Assembly (NCBI RefSeq): GCF_030063285.1
Contig: NZ_JASISU010000004.1
Location: 558,001-622,000, forward strand
Direction: 5' to 3'
Source: Pseudarthrobacter sp. PS3-L1
Lineage (GTDB): Bacteria; Actinomycetota; Actinomycetes; Actinomycetales; Micrococcaceae
DNA: 64,000 bases
Shown here: positions 8,836 to 17,837 of the stretch, piece after piece
Numbering within the stretch: position 1 is the first letter of the stretch
Layout of the letters: every line of letters starts with the position of its first letter
Translations under genes and position numbers: made by a program
Notes under the pieces: model-generated
Told to the model about the DNA's origin: nothing
The model's input: the letters and a program-made list of their open reading frames with translations, nothing else
Databases searched by the model: none

Positions 8836-9306
8836 GTGAAAATTGACGCCTTGGATGCCCGAATTGTCAGATTCTTCACCGACACTCCGCGAGCCTCCGT
8901 CCTGGAAGCTTCCCGCAGCCTTGGGATTGCCCGGGCCACCGTCCAGGCGCGCTTGGACAAAATGATCGAATCTGGTGTGATTGCCGCGTGGGTGCCGCAG
9001 CCTGATCCGGCACGTTTTGGTTATCCGGTCATGGCGTTCTGCTCCCTGACGATCAACCAGGATGTTGGGCACAACGCAGTAGCAGAAGCGCTCGCTGGAA
9101 TTCCGGAACTCATAGAGGTGCACACGGTCTCAGGGAACTCGGATGTCTTGGTCCGCGTGGCTGCCCGGTCCAACCCTGACCTGCAGCGTGTCATTGACGC
9201 CATGATCGCGACCCGCACTGTCCAGCGTGCTTCCTCAGTGATTGTGCTCGATACCCACTTTCAAAACCGGACGCTGGACCTGCTCGAATCTGCGGCGCAG
9301 GTGTGA
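8836..9306 (+). CDS. Lrp/AsnC-family transcriptional regulator
   Basis: GTG start at 8836, chosen because the sequence MKIDALDARIVRFFTDTPRAS aligns with Lrp N-termini and is preceded by GGAAGAGG; the open frame to 8608 has no family resemblance. 156 residues: winged helix (residues 2-60, RATVQARLDKM as recognition region) and the ACT-like RAM effector domain (GIPELIEVHTVSGNSDVLV). Such proteins are octamers that sense amino acids. It is divergent from the permease at 8653, with about 180 bases shared, and probably controls it. Confidence 0.88.
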   Translation: MKIDALDARIVRFFTDTPRASVLEASRSLGIARATVQARLDKMIESGVIAAWVPQPDPARFGYPVMAFCSLTINQDVGHNAVAEALAGIPELIEVHTVSGNSDVLVRVAARSNPDLQRVIDAMIATRTVQRASSVIVLDTHFQNRTLDLLESAAQV

Positions 9307-9407
9307 GTGCCTGCTGGGTCCCGTGACTAGGCCGCGGGCGCAGAGTGCCCTCCCGCTCACCCTGGTGAATGCAGCGGGAGTGCAGGTTGCACGTTTGTGC
9401 AGCAACG

Positions 9408-9436
9408 TTGACCCTGGTGGACCCCGTTCCTAGCAT
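9408..9436 (+). promoter_or_regulatory. Candidate promoter for the secreted hydrolase
   Basis: TTGACC at 9408-9413, 17 bases, TAGCAT at 9431-9436, giving a leader of about 125 bases before the ATG at 9570. Two further TTGAC boxes lie at 9466 and 9481, without a good -10 partner. Confidence 0.35.
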
Positions 9437-9569
9437 GTGGAGTGCTTGAATCCCCAACTCCCCGGTTGACTACCTGGCCGTTGACGGAGTGGTACGAGCG
9501 CACAGCAAAGACGCTGGTGCGCGGTGAAGTGATCCGGACAGTGCTGCCCGGAGTCGAGAAGGAGCCTTG

Positions 9570-11135
9570 ATGAGCACCCGTTCCCGAACATCGATACTGC
9601 TGATACTTTCCATGGCGCTTGCCGGTCTCAGCCTCGGTGCATCCCCGGCTTTGGCAATGTCACCGGCAACGCCGTTCCAGCCGTCCGAACCCGACGGAGT
9701 GACCCCCCTTCCGAGGGTTGAGGGTCCACTTGCTGTCACGGCCCAGTCCTATCCTTTCGGGGCCGCCAACCACCAGGAGGTTCCGCAGGACCTCGGCAAG
9801 CTTGGCTTCGTGGAGGAGGAGTATCTGGTCAGTGGCACCTCCAACGTGTATTCGTGGCCGGCACCCGGTCCCGCCCAGATCCGCACCGCAGATGCGCCAT
9901 ACACCACCCGCGTGTTGGTCCGTAAGCCCGCCAAAGGCCAGAAGTTCAGCGGCAATGTTGTGGTGGAGATGCTTAATCCGAGCAACCTGTTTGACCTCAA
10001 CATCGGCTGGGCCTTGGCCCAGAAGCAGATTGTGGCCAACGGCGACGCGTGGGTAGGAGTTACTGCCAAACCGGTCGCCGTCGACGCTTTGAAGAACTTC
10101 GACGCAAAACGGTACGCGTCGCTGTCCTTCGCGAATCCACTCCCACTGCGTGACCGCGCCAACTGCGCCACCGTGGACGCCGATTCCTCACGGACTTCTG
10201 AGAACGGCCTCATCTGGGATATCTACTCGCAGGTTGGCGCCTGGCTGAAGAGCAGTGACACCACCAACCCGCTGCGCTACGGCTCGGCAGATACCCGCGT
10301 TGAGTACGCGTACGGCTTTGGCTATTCCCAGACGGGTGGTTTCCTGGTCAACTACATCAACGGTGTCCACCCGCGGGTGGTCGAGACGGATGGCAAGCCG
10401 ATCTACGATGCCTACATTGTTGCCGTGGCAGGTGGTGCCTTTGCGGGTGCATATCCGATGAACCAGTGCGAACCGGCTCCGCCTGCCGACGATGCCCGCC
10501 GCCAGTTCACGAACGTGGGCGTGCCGATCATGCGGATGATGTCCCAGTCGGACTATCTACGCGGCATTGGATCCCGCCGCGCTGACAGCGACGCCCCAGG
10601 TGACCAGTACCGCCACTACGAAATGGCTGGCGCCGGGCATGCAACGCCGGATGAGCTGGCGTATTCAGCGTCGTCCGCCGATATTGTGGCTGCTGGTCGG
10701 GCTGTGCCGCCGGCATCCTGCAATGAGGGACCACGGAGCCGGTTCCCCAGTTCCATCTTCTTTGATGCTGCGCTCCGAAACCTGGATCAATGGGTCAGGG
10801 CTGGCGTTGCGCCTCCGCACGCCGAGCCGATCCTGGTGCGCAATGGTGCTCCGGTCCTTGATAAGTTCGGCAATGTGCAGGGTGGGATTCGTTCGCCGTT
10901 CCTCGATGTGCCAACAAGCACCTGGTACGGGTCTGCCACTGGCGCCTCCTTTTGCTTTATCGCAGGCTACGAAAAGCCGTTCACGCAGGATGCGCTGAAG
11001 AGCCTGTACCGAAGTCACGGAAAGTACGTGACGGCCGTCAAGGACAGTGCGCGGTCCCTGGAGCGCCAGGGCTTCCTTACCGACTATGACGCCCGAGACC
11101 TCCAGAAGGATGCTGCAAAGAGCACCATCCCCTAG
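9570..11135 (+). CDS. Secreted alpha/beta hydrolase-domain protein
   Basis: ATG at 9570 behind a GAAGGAG site. 521 residues with an N-terminal signal peptide (Arg-rich start, hydrophobic ILLILSMALAGLSLGAS, cleavage probably after SPALA near residue 29). The mature protein belongs to a large family of extracellular proteins with an alpha/beta hydrolase fold: YGFGYSQTGGFLVNY near residue 250 is the nucleophile elbow (GYSQTG), and HYEMAGAGHATPDE near 350 supplies the histidine. Substrate is unknown; esterase or lactone hydrolysis outside the cell is likely. It stands alone between the Lrp gene and the NAD operon. Confidence 0.8.
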   Translation: MSTRSRTSILLILSMALAGLSLGASPALAMSPATPFQPSEPDGVTPLPRVEGPLAVTAQSYPFGAANHQEVPQDLGKLGFVEEEYLVSGTSNVYSWPAPGPAQIRTADAPYTTRVLVRKPAKGQKFSGNVVVEMLNPSNLFDLNIGWALAQKQIVANGDAWVGVTAKPVAVDALKNFDAKRYASLSFANPLPLRDRANCATVDADSSRTSENGLIWDIYSQVGAWLKSSDTTNPLRYGSADTRVEYAYGFGYSQTGGFLVNYINGVHPRVVETDGKPIYDAYIVAVAGGAFAGAYPMNQCEPAPPADDARRQFTNVGVPIMRMMSQSDYLRGIGSRRADSDAPGDQYRHYEMAGAGHATPDELAYSASSADIVAAGRAVPPASCNEGPRSRFPSSIFFDAALRNLDQWVRAGVAPPHAEPILVRNGAPVLDKFGNVQGGIRSPFLDVPTSTWYGSATGASFCFIAGYEKPFTQDALKSLYRSHGKYVTAVKDSARSLERQGFLTDYDARDLQKDAAKSTIP

Positions 11136-11241
11136 TCGCGAACTGACCGGGCGCTGGACCTTGGTGGTCTTTTCGGGTTCAGCGCCTGCGTCACGGCGTG
11201 GTGCCATATTGTGCTGTGTCACAGGGAAAGCGTAGAATCAG

Positions 11242-11262
11242 TTATAGTCACAGTGACTCTAA
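11242..11262. promoter_or_regulatory. Palindromic operator, probably NrtR site
   Basis: Left arm TTATAGTCAC (11242-11251), central A, right arm GTGACTCTAA (11253-11262). The arms match at 9 of 10 positions. It sits 60 bases before nrtR, and a TATAGT that could serve as a -10 box lies inside the left arm, so binding would block transcription. NrtR proteins bind such palindromes and let go when ADP-ribose is bound. Confidence 0.7.
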
Positions 11263-11322
11263 CTAGGACTGCACCCGAGAAGCAGCACAGGGACACTCAT
11301 CGAGCGGAAGGGTAGACGCGCC

Positions 11323-12033
11323 ATGTACGCCAGTTCGGCAAACATTTCTGAACGGCAGGCCGCCCCGCCGCCGCTGGCCATTTCCACTGTGATATTTGCC
11401 CTGCGGCCCAGCGAATCATCGGGCCGGCCTACGCTGTGGATTCCGCTGGTTCGCCGGATCCGTGAACCATTTTTGGGCCTCTGGGCGCTCCCCGGAGGCC
11501 CACCCAGCGCCGTCGAATCCCTTCAGGACGCAGCATCGCGGAACCTTGCGGAAACTACCGGATTGGCCCCGGAATACCTGGAACAGCTCTACGCTTTTGG
11601 CGGCCTGCACCGTTCACCCGGCCAGCGGGTGGTCTCCATCGTTTATTGGGCCCTGGTCCAACCCACGGAAGCTGCGATGGCTGCCGAATCGGAAAACGTG
11701 AAGTGGTTCCGGGCTGACCGCCTGGGGGATCTTGCCTTTGACCACCAGCACATTATTGACTACGCCCTGGGCAGGCTGCGTAACAAAGTTGCCTACGGAT
11801 CAGTTGCCTACCACCTTCTGGGCGAATACTTCACCCTGGCGCAGGTGCGGGAAGTCTACGAGGCTGTCCTGGACCGCGAACTCGACCCGGCAAATTTCCG
11901 GCGCGAGCTCAAGGCCAGTCCGGAAATCGTTGAAACCGACAAATACCTCCAGGGCGGTAAGCATCGCCCGCCGCGCCTCTATCGCTTCACTGGCCTCCCA
12001 GGCCTCGACCCCGACAACAGGAGTACCCCATGA
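11323..12033 (+). CDS. nrtR: NrtR-type Nudix regulator of NAD synthesis
   Basis: 236 residues. Residues 15-150 form a Nudix-like domain (WALPGGPPSAVESLQDAASR and a degenerate Nudix box; the catalytic REXXEE glutamates are largely replaced, as in NrtR regulators that bind but do not cleave ADP-ribose). Residues 155-236 form the typical C-terminal winged helix, with FTLAQVREVYEAVL and ANFRRELKASPEIVET. It is the first gene of an operon for de novo NAD synthesis and overlaps nadA by 4 bases, so it should repress its own operon through the palindrome at 11242-11262. Confidence 0.9.
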   Translation: MYASSANISERQAAPPPLAISTVIFALRPSESSGRPTLWIPLVRRIREPFLGLWALPGGPPSAVESLQDAASRNLAETTGLAPEYLEQLYAFGGLHRSPGQRVVSIVYWALVQPTEAAMAAESENVKWFRADRLGDLAFDHQHIIDYALGRLRNKVAYGSVAYHLLGEYFTLAQVREVYEAVLDRELDPANFRRELKASPEIVETDKYLQGGKHRPPRLYRFTGLPGLDPDNRSTP

Positions 12034-13343
12034 GCAGCGTTAATACCGCCATCCAGCTGATCACCCGGGACCAGGCACTCACCGCCAGATCCGCTGCGAT
12101 ATCCACGTGCGGTTCTGCCCTTGCAAAGGGTCCGTGGGACTTCGACCTCGCCGAAGCGGCCGCAGGAATTCCGGCGTACGGACCTGGGGCATCCAGCGAC
12201 GACGTCGCGCCGCCGTCGACCCCTCGACAGGGCCAGCTACCGAAGGAATACACCGACGCTGACGACGACGAACTGGCCGACCGTGTCCGGGCTGCCAAAG
12301 CGACGCTGGGGGACCGTGCCGTGATCCTCGGCCACTTCTATCAGCGCGACGAGGTCATTGCGCATGCCGACTTCGTGGGGGACTCGTTCCAACTGGCGAA
12401 TGCGGCCCTGACCAGGCCGGATGCCGAGGCAATCATCTTCTGCGGCGTCCACTTCATGGCCGAAACAGCCGACATTCTTTCTACCGCGGATCAGGCAGTT
12501 ATCCTCCCAAACCTTGCTGCTGGCTGTTCCATGGCGGACATGGCGGACATCGACTCAGTGGAGGAGTGCTGGGAGCAGCTCGAAGAGACCTTCGGAACAA
12601 AGACCAATGCCCAGGGCCTGGCTCCGGTGATTCCCGTGACGTACATGAATTCCTCCGCCGCACTCAAGGCCTTCTGCGGCAGGCACGGTGGGATCGTGTG
12701 CACGTCCTCGAACGCCACCACTGTCCTTGAATGGGCTTTTGAGCGCGGACAGCGGGTGCTGTTCTTCCCAGACCAGCACCTGGGCCGGAATACGGCAAAG
12801 GCCATGGGGGTCCCGCTGGAGCAGATGCCCATGTGGAATCCCCGCCAGGATCGTGGAGGTAACAGCGAGCAGGTGCTGCTCGACTCCCGAGTGATCCTCT
12901 GGCATGGCTTCTGCTCCGTCCACAAGCGCTTCAGCGTTGCGCAGATAGAGCAGGCCCGCGTCGATTTCCCCGGAGTGGAGGTCATTGTCCACCCCGAGTG
13001 CCCCATGGAGGTGGTGGATGCGGCAGATTCCGCAGGGTCCACGGACTTCATCCGAAAGGCAATCGAGGCAGCCTCGGAGCCCACCACCTTTGCCATCGGC
13101 ACTGAGATCAACATGGTCAACAGGCTGGCTGCTGAATTCCCCCAGCACACCATCTTCTGCCTGGATCCCGTGATCTGTCCCTGCTCGACCATGTACCGAA
13201 TCCACCCCGGCTACCTTGCCTGGGTCCTGGAAGAACTGGTGGCCGGACGGATCATGAACCGGATTAGCGTGGACCCGGCAGTCCAGGACAGTGCCAAAAT
13301 CGCCCTGGAGCGTATGCTCGCCGCAAAGCCAGGCCCCCGGTGA
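12030..13343 (+). CDS. nadA: Quinolinate synthase A
   Basis: 437 residues, the long actinobacterial form with about 65 extra N-terminal residues. It condenses iminoaspartate with dihydroxyacetone phosphate to quinolinate and needs a [4Fe-4S] cluster. Cluster cysteines are visible in AAGCSMADM, VHPECPMEV and LDPVICPCSTM. VILGHFYQRDEV near residue 98 and FFPDQHLGRNT near 248 are family motifs. It overlaps nrtR and nadB by 4 bases each, which implies translational coupling. The cysteine desulfurase at the end of the operon probably supplies sulfur for the cluster. Confidence 0.96.
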   Translation: MSSVNTAIQLITRDQALTARSAAISTCGSALAKGPWDFDLAEAAAGIPAYGPGASSDDVAPPSTPRQGQLPKEYTDADDDELADRVRAAKATLGDRAVILGHFYQRDEVIAHADFVGDSFQLANAALTRPDAEAIIFCGVHFMAETADILSTADQAVILPNLAAGCSMADMADIDSVEECWEQLEETFGTKTNAQGLAPVIPVTYMNSSAALKAFCGRHGGIVCTSSNATTVLEWAFERGQRVLFFPDQHLGRNTAKAMGVPLEQMPMWNPRQDRGGNSEQVLLDSRVILWHGFCSVHKRFSVAQIEQARVDFPGVEVIVHPECPMEVVDAADSAGSTDFIRKAIEAASEPTTFAIGTEINMVNRLAAEFPQHTIFCLDPVICPCSTMYRIHPGYLAWVLEELVAGRIMNRISVDPAVQDSAKIALERMLAAKPGPR

Positions 13344-15130
13344 TTCCGTCGCTGTCGCCAGACAGCGCATCCCGGCTGGCCGTTGTGGGGACCGGTGTTG
13401 CCGGACTCTACGCTGCGCTCCTGGCCGCAGAGGCCGGGGTCACTGTCACTGTCCTGAGCAAGGGGGAACGGGCCGACAGCAATACGTTCTACGCACAGGG
13501 TGGTATCGCTGCTGTCCTGGATCGACCCGCAGCCGGGGATACGATTGCCGCGCATATTGCTGACACCCTTGCCGCAGGGGCGGGGCACTGCAATGAAGAA
13601 GCTGTCCGGATCCTCTGCACTGAGGCGCGCCTTGATATCTCCGGACTCCGGCGCTTCGGGCTCCACTTCGACACGGACGCCGACGGCGGCCCAGCGCTGG
13701 GGCTCGAAGCTGCCCACTCTGCGCCACGCATCTTGCACGCCGGGGGAGATGCTACCGGCGCAGGAATTGTGCATTCCCTCTGGCAGTCACTGCAGGATGC
13801 TGTGGCACAGGGCCGGATCACGCTCCTCACCTCCAGTTACGCAACGGCCCTCCTCCAGGAGAACGGGCGGGTGACCGGGGTGAGGTACCTGTTGGATGGA
13901 GCGTTTGCGGACCTGAGTGCCGACGCCGTTCTGCTGGCAACCGGGGGTGCCGGTGGGCTCTTTGCGCGCACCACCAACCCCGCTGGCGCGACGGCGGACG
14001 GAATAGGGCTGGCAGGTCGGGCTGGGGCAGACCTGGCGGACCTGGAATTTTTCCAGTTCCACCCGACGTGCCTGGCGTTACCTGCGGGCACAACCCCTGG
14101 GACGGACGGTGTACCGCTCCTGATATCCGAAGCCGTACGAGGTGAAGGTGCGTATCTGCTGGATGCCAAGGGATCACGCTTCATGCCTGCCTACCACCCC
14201 GATGCAGAACTGGCTCCGCGGGATGTGGTGGCCCGGAGTATCGCAGCACACCTGGCGGCTACCGGCGATCCCGCCGGTGCTGTCTACCTTGACGCCACAG
14301 TGGTGGAACGACGGCGTGGCCCCGGTTTTCTGGGCAGGAGGTTCCCCACACTCAGCCGAATGACCCGCGACCATGGATTCGACTGGACCGTGGAACCCCT
14401 GCCTGTCGCTCCTGCCGCCCACTACTGGATGGGAGGTGTGGCCACCGACCTGTCCGGCCGCACGAGCGTTCCTGGCCTGTACGCCGCAGGCGAGGTCGCG
14501 TGCACGGGTGTCCAGGGAGCAAATCGGCTGGCCAGTAATTCCCTGCTTGAAGGACTGGTTTTTGGACGCCGTGCGGTGGCGGACTTTCTTGCTGCGGCAG
14601 ACGGGGGCCGCAGCAGTGTGGTGAGTGACTGGATGGCGGGAAACCCTGCCTCGCGGCGCTCGCCGGTGACCCTGCGTGGCCACCACAGCGTTTCGAAAAA
14701 AACTGCTGCCGATGATGCAGTGAGTACCGAAGATTTCACGCGGCTGGGGCTGCAGCGGCTCATGACGACAAACGCTGGCATTGTTCGCTCCCGCACGGGA
14801 CTTATGCGGGCCGCAGCAACATTGGCAACCTGGTCGAGTCAACGCAGCGCCGACACTGTCGCCAGTTCCACGGATCCCGAAGTCCACGAGGACAATAATC
14901 TGCGCCATGCTGCAGCGTTGTTGGTCGATGCGGCACTGGGCCGTTCAGCTTCCCTCGGGGCACACCATCGTGTTGAGCAGGTTGAGCAGGTTGAGCAGGT
15001 TGAGCAGGTTGAGCAGGTTGAGCAGGTTGAGCAGGTTGAGCAGGTTGAGCAAGTTGAGCAAGTAGACGACCGAACGGCCCAGGCTTCTCACTATGGGAGC
15101 AAAAGACGGAAAGCGAGCCTCCTGAGATGA
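13340..15130 (+). CDS. nadB: L-aspartate oxidase
   Basis: GTG start overlapping the nadA stop. 596 residues: N-terminal FAD-binding GTGVAGLYAALLAAE near residue 13, NTFYAQGGIAAV near 50, substrate-site RILHAGGDATG near 130, and MGGVATDLSGRTSVPGLYAAGEVACTG as separate family blocks near 370-390. It oxidises L-aspartate to iminoaspartate for NadA. Near the C-terminus, in what should be the helical domain, ten VEQ triplets in a row are inserted (DNA 14972-15061), followed by VDD. Overlaps nadC by 4 bases. Confidence 0.95.
   Translation: MIPSLSPDSASRLAVVGTGVAGLYAALLAAEAGVTVTVLSKGERADSNTFYAQGGIAAVLDRPAAGDTIAAHIADTLAAGAGHCNEEAVRILCTEARLDISGLRRFGLHFDTDADGGPALGLEAAHSAPRILHAGGDATGAGIVHSLWQSLQDAVAQGRITLLTSSYATALLQENGRVTGVRYLLDGAFADLSADAVLLATGGAGGLFARTTNPAGATADGIGLAGRAGADLADLEFFQFHPTCLALPAGTTPGTDGVPLLISEAVRGEGAYLLDAKGSRFMPAYHPDAELAPRDVVARSIAAHLAATGDPAGAVYLDATVVERRRGPGFLGRRFPTLSRMTRDHGFDWTVEPLPVAPAAHYWMGGVATDLSGRTSVPGLYAAGEVACTGVQGANRLASNSLLEGLVFGRRAVADFLAAADGGRSSVVSDWMAGNPASRRSPVTLRGHHSVSKKTAADDAVSTEDFTRLGLQRLMTTNAGIVRSRTGLMRAAATLATWSSQRSADTVASSTDPEVHEDNNLRHAAALLVDAALGRSASLGAHHRVEQVEQVEQVEQVEQVEQVEQVEQVEQVEQVDDRTAQASHYGSKRRKASLLR
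14972..15061 (+). repeat. Nine-base tandem repeat inside nadB
   Basis: Ten head-to-tail copies of GTTGAGCAG; the last two read GTTGAGCAA. The unit is a multiple of three, so gain or loss of copies keeps the frame and only changes the number of Val-Glu-Gln triplets in the protein. Confidence 0.95.
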
Positions 15131-16011
15131 GCATGTTCACCCTCCCCGCGGCGCAGGTCCACGACATTCTGAGCCGCGCTTTTGCCGAGGATGCGCCTGG
15201 TGGCGACATCACCTCGCAACTGCTAATTCCTTCCGGCGCCACAGCCACCGCGGTGCTATGCGCACGGGCGGCGGGTGTTTTCAGCGGCGGCTCCGTCTTC
15301 CGGGACGCGATGCAGTTCGCTGATCCGTCCGCCGTCGTGGTCCTGTTGGTCCCTGACGGCGGCAGGTTCGACCCCGGTACGCCGCTGGCGCGTGTGACAG
15401 GCAACGCACGTGCTGTCCTGCTGGCCGAACGGGTAGCCCTGAACCTCACCCAGCGGATGTCTGCAATTGCCACGCAGACGGCAGAATACGTGCGCTTGGC
15501 GGCAGGGACCAGGGCCAGGATCACCGATACCCGCAAGACCACCCCGGGCTTGCGCATCCTGGAGCGCCACGCCGTCAGGTGCGGCGGTGGAACCAATCAC
15601 AGGTCCGGGCTCTCCGATGCTGTGATGGCAAAAGACAACCACCTTGCCGTGATGACGGCGGGAGATCCCACACGGCTCACAGCACTCCTGGCAGCCGCAA
15701 AAGCCCAGCTGGGCCACACGGTGCACTTTGAAGTCGAGGTGGACAGGGCTGACCAGATCGAGCCGGTCCTGGCCGCTGGGGTGGACACCATCATGTTGGA
15801 CAACTTCAGTGTTGCCGCGCTGGCTGCAGGAGTCCGGCAGGTCGCTGGCCGTGCACTGGTGGAAGCCAGTGGCAACGTGAACCTGGACACGGTAGCGGAT
15901 GTCGCCGGGACGGGCGTTGACATCATTTCCATTGGCGCCCTGACCCATTCGGTTGCAGCCCTGGATCTGGGGCTGGACATTGAACTGACCCCGGGGGAAG
16001 CGCAGCAGTGA
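15127..16011 (+). CDS. nadC: Nicotinate-nucleotide pyrophosphorylase (carboxylating)
   Basis: 294 residues, the usual length. It converts quinolinate and PRPP into nicotinate mononucleotide. ITDTRKTTPGLRILERHAV then CGGGTNHRSGLSDAVMAKDNH (residues 138-175) hold the quinolinate and PRPP-binding residues, and VEVDRADQIEPVLAAGVDTIMLD-type blocks with ASGNVNLDTV near 255 form the barrel's C-terminal strands. Its ATG overlaps the nadB stop, and its stop overlaps the start of the desulfurase gene. Confidence 0.95.
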   Translation: MSMFTLPAAQVHDILSRAFAEDAPGGDITSQLLIPSGATATAVLCARAAGVFSGGSVFRDAMQFADPSAVVVLLVPDGGRFDPGTPLARVTGNARAVLLAERVALNLTQRMSAIATQTAEYVRLAAGTRARITDTRKTTPGLRILERHAVRCGGGTNHRSGLSDAVMAKDNHLAVMTAGDPTRLTALLAAAKAQLGHTVHFEVEVDRADQIEPVLAAGVDTIMLDNFSVAALAAGVRQVAGRALVEASGNVNLDTVADVAGTGVDIISIGALTHSVAALDLGLDIELTPGEAQQ

Positions 16012-17177
16012 TCTACCTTGATGCGGCCGCCACCACGCCGGTGCGGCGGGACGTGCTTGAGGCAATGTGGCCGTATCTGACGGGTGAGTTCGGAAACCCG
16101 TCCAGCCACCACCAGCTGGGCGAGACAGCTGCGCAGGCACTTGCTGCCGCCAGGGCATCGGTAGCCAAAGTCTTCGGGTGCCGTGCGGGCGACATCACTT
16201 TCACGTCCGGCGGAACGGAAGCGGCGAACCTGGCGGTCAAGGGGATTGCCCTAGCCCGCCAGGCCGCCAACCCCACCCACCACCGGATACTAATCAGTGC
16301 ACTCGAGCACCCGGCAGTCCTGGAATCCGCCCGCTACCTGGCGCATCGGCATGGGTTCGTCGTGGATGTCCTGGGGGTGGACCCTGATGGAATGGTCACC
16401 CCGGCAGCTCTCGCCGCAGCGATACGGCCGGAGACGGCCCTGGTCAGTGTCATGTACGCCAACAACGAGGTGGGAACCATCCAGCCCATCCGCGAGCTGT
16501 CTGCAGTGGCCCGCAAGAACCACATTCCGTTCCACACGGACGCAGTGCAGGCCGCCGCATACCTTCCCCTGAACCTCAAGGATCTGGGGGTGGACGCCCT
16601 TACTTTTTCCGGGCACAAATTGGGCGCGCCCAAAGGGTCAGGCGTGCTGGTCGCTTCTGGCCGACTAGCCATGGAGCCAACGGTTCACGGCGGGGGACAG
16701 GAGCGGGGCAGGCGCTCCGGAACGGAGAACGTGGCCGGTGCTGTTGGCCTTGCAGCGGCGCTGTCCCGCACGCGCGGGGAGGCGCCACAACAGGCTACGG
16801 AGGTTGCGGCGCTCCGGGACGCTTTTATTCGTGCCGTTACGGCGGCGGTTCCAAATGCTGTGCTGACAGGCCACCCCTCCCAGCGGCTACCGACTCTGGC
16901 ATCGTTCTGTTTCCCAGGGACCAGCGGGGAAGCTGTCCTGCTTGAACTCGAACGCACCGGCGTTATATGTTCCTCGGGTTCAGCATGCGCGGCCGGATCT
17001 GACGAACCATCAGCAGTCCTTCTTGCCCTTGGACTTGACCCCGCAGTAGCCCAAACAGCCGTACGGTTCAGTTTTACGGCTGCGATCAGCAGCGCAGAAC
17101 TGACGACGGCGGCACAGGCTGTGGGTGCCGCCGTCGCCCGCGTGCGTGGAACGGGCACTGCAGTACGTCCGGGATGA
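16008..17177 (+). CDS. Cysteine desulfurase (NifS-like) of the NAD operon
   Basis: GTG start overlapping nadC by 4 bases. 389 residues, PLP-dependent class V fold: MIYLDAAATTPVRRDVLEAM at the start, HTDAVQAA near 182, Schiff-base lysine in TFSGHKLGAPKGSG near 206, active-site cysteine in CSSGSACAAGSDEPS near 325. It moves sulfur from cysteine as a protein persulfide. As last gene of the nad operon it most likely builds the NadA cluster, as the nifS-like gene next to nadB does in Bacillus. It could also serve tRNA thiolation. Confidence 0.9.
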   Translation: MIYLDAAATTPVRRDVLEAMWPYLTGEFGNPSSHHQLGETAAQALAAARASVAKVFGCRAGDITFTSGGTEAANLAVKGIALARQAANPTHHRILISALEHPAVLESARYLAHRHGFVVDVLGVDPDGMVTPAALAAAIRPETALVSVMYANNEVGTIQPIRELSAVARKNHIPFHTDAVQAAAYLPLNLKDLGVDALTFSGHKLGAPKGSGVLVASGRLAMEPTVHGGGQERGRRSGTENVAGAVGLAAALSRTRGEAPQQATEVAALRDAFIRAVTAAVPNAVLTGHPSQRLPTLASFCFPGTSGEAVLLELERTGVICSSGSACAAGSDEPSAVLLALGLDPAVAQTAVRFSFTAAISSAELTTAAQAVGAAVARVRGTGTAVRPG

Positions 17178-17240
17178 CATCCGACGGGGGCACCGCTCAC
17201 GATTCCAACCGAGGCTCCCCTGTGCTTCGTCGGCAGAAAC

Positions 17241-17732
17241 TCAGCGGTTGCGGGCCCGGCGGAAGATCCAGTGTCGCAGCAGCGTGAACCGAAGGGCTGT
17301 GGCGACAAATCCAGAGAGCGTGGTGGTCCAGAGTTCCTCTGCCACGGTAGCTGCCGGATGAACCCAGTGCAGGATACCCAGGCTTCCACCAGTGATGATC
17401 AGTGCCATGAGGATGACCAGCAAGCCTTTGAGGTGATCCCTGAAAATTCGCTGCTGTCCGCTGATTTTGAACGTCAGCCGCCGGTTCAGGGCGGTATTGA
17501 GCAAGGATGTGGCAATCAGGGCTACGGCGTTGGCTGGCTGGGCTCCGAGGACGGGACGAAGAAGCGCGTACAGGGCCAGCGACGCAGCGGTACAGACAAT
17601 GCCCACGCCCGTGAACCGGAGTAGTTGGCGGACGGCTGGTTTTCGCAGGGGCCCTCGGTAGTGGCGGGTGCTTGGTTCGCGCCGCAGCTCCGGTGAGGGC
17701 GGCGGCGCGCTGGTAGCCGCCGTAGAGTCCAT
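17241..17732 (-). CDS. GtrA-family membrane protein
   Basis: 163 residues with four hydrophobic segments between residues 38 and 155, and the family motif pattern LLRFTGVGIVCTAASLALY, then NTALNRRLTFKI and ALRFTLLRHWIFR. GtrA-like proteins are thought to flip polyprenyl-phosphate sugars or take part in cell-wall glycosylation. It converges with the NAD operon across a 63-base gap. No glycosyltransferase is adjacent, so the partner is unknown. Confidence 0.82.
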   Translation of the reverse strand: MDSTAATSAPPPSPELRREPSTRHYRGPLRKPAVRQLLRFTGVGIVCTAASLALYALLRPVLGAQPANAVALIATSLLNTALNRRLTFKISGQQRIFRDHLKGLLVILMALIITGGSLGILHWVHPAATVAEELWTTTLSGFVATALRFTLLRHWIFRRARNR

Positions 17733-17837
17733 CCCATCACTTTTTCACATCAGGACGCACTGTTCGAAATTTTTGGGCTGTGAAATTGCAGACAGGCCCT
17801 CCCGGAGGAAACTGGGCGAAGGGGTTAAAGGCGCTGG

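Noticed and set aside
9464..9566. A short coding remnant before the secreted hydrolase
   Set aside because: The open stretch has no family resemblance and no start; it is better seen as leader sequence.
14972..15061. CRISPR array or intergenic repeat
   Set aside because: The units are contiguous 9-mers within the nadB frame, with no spacers.
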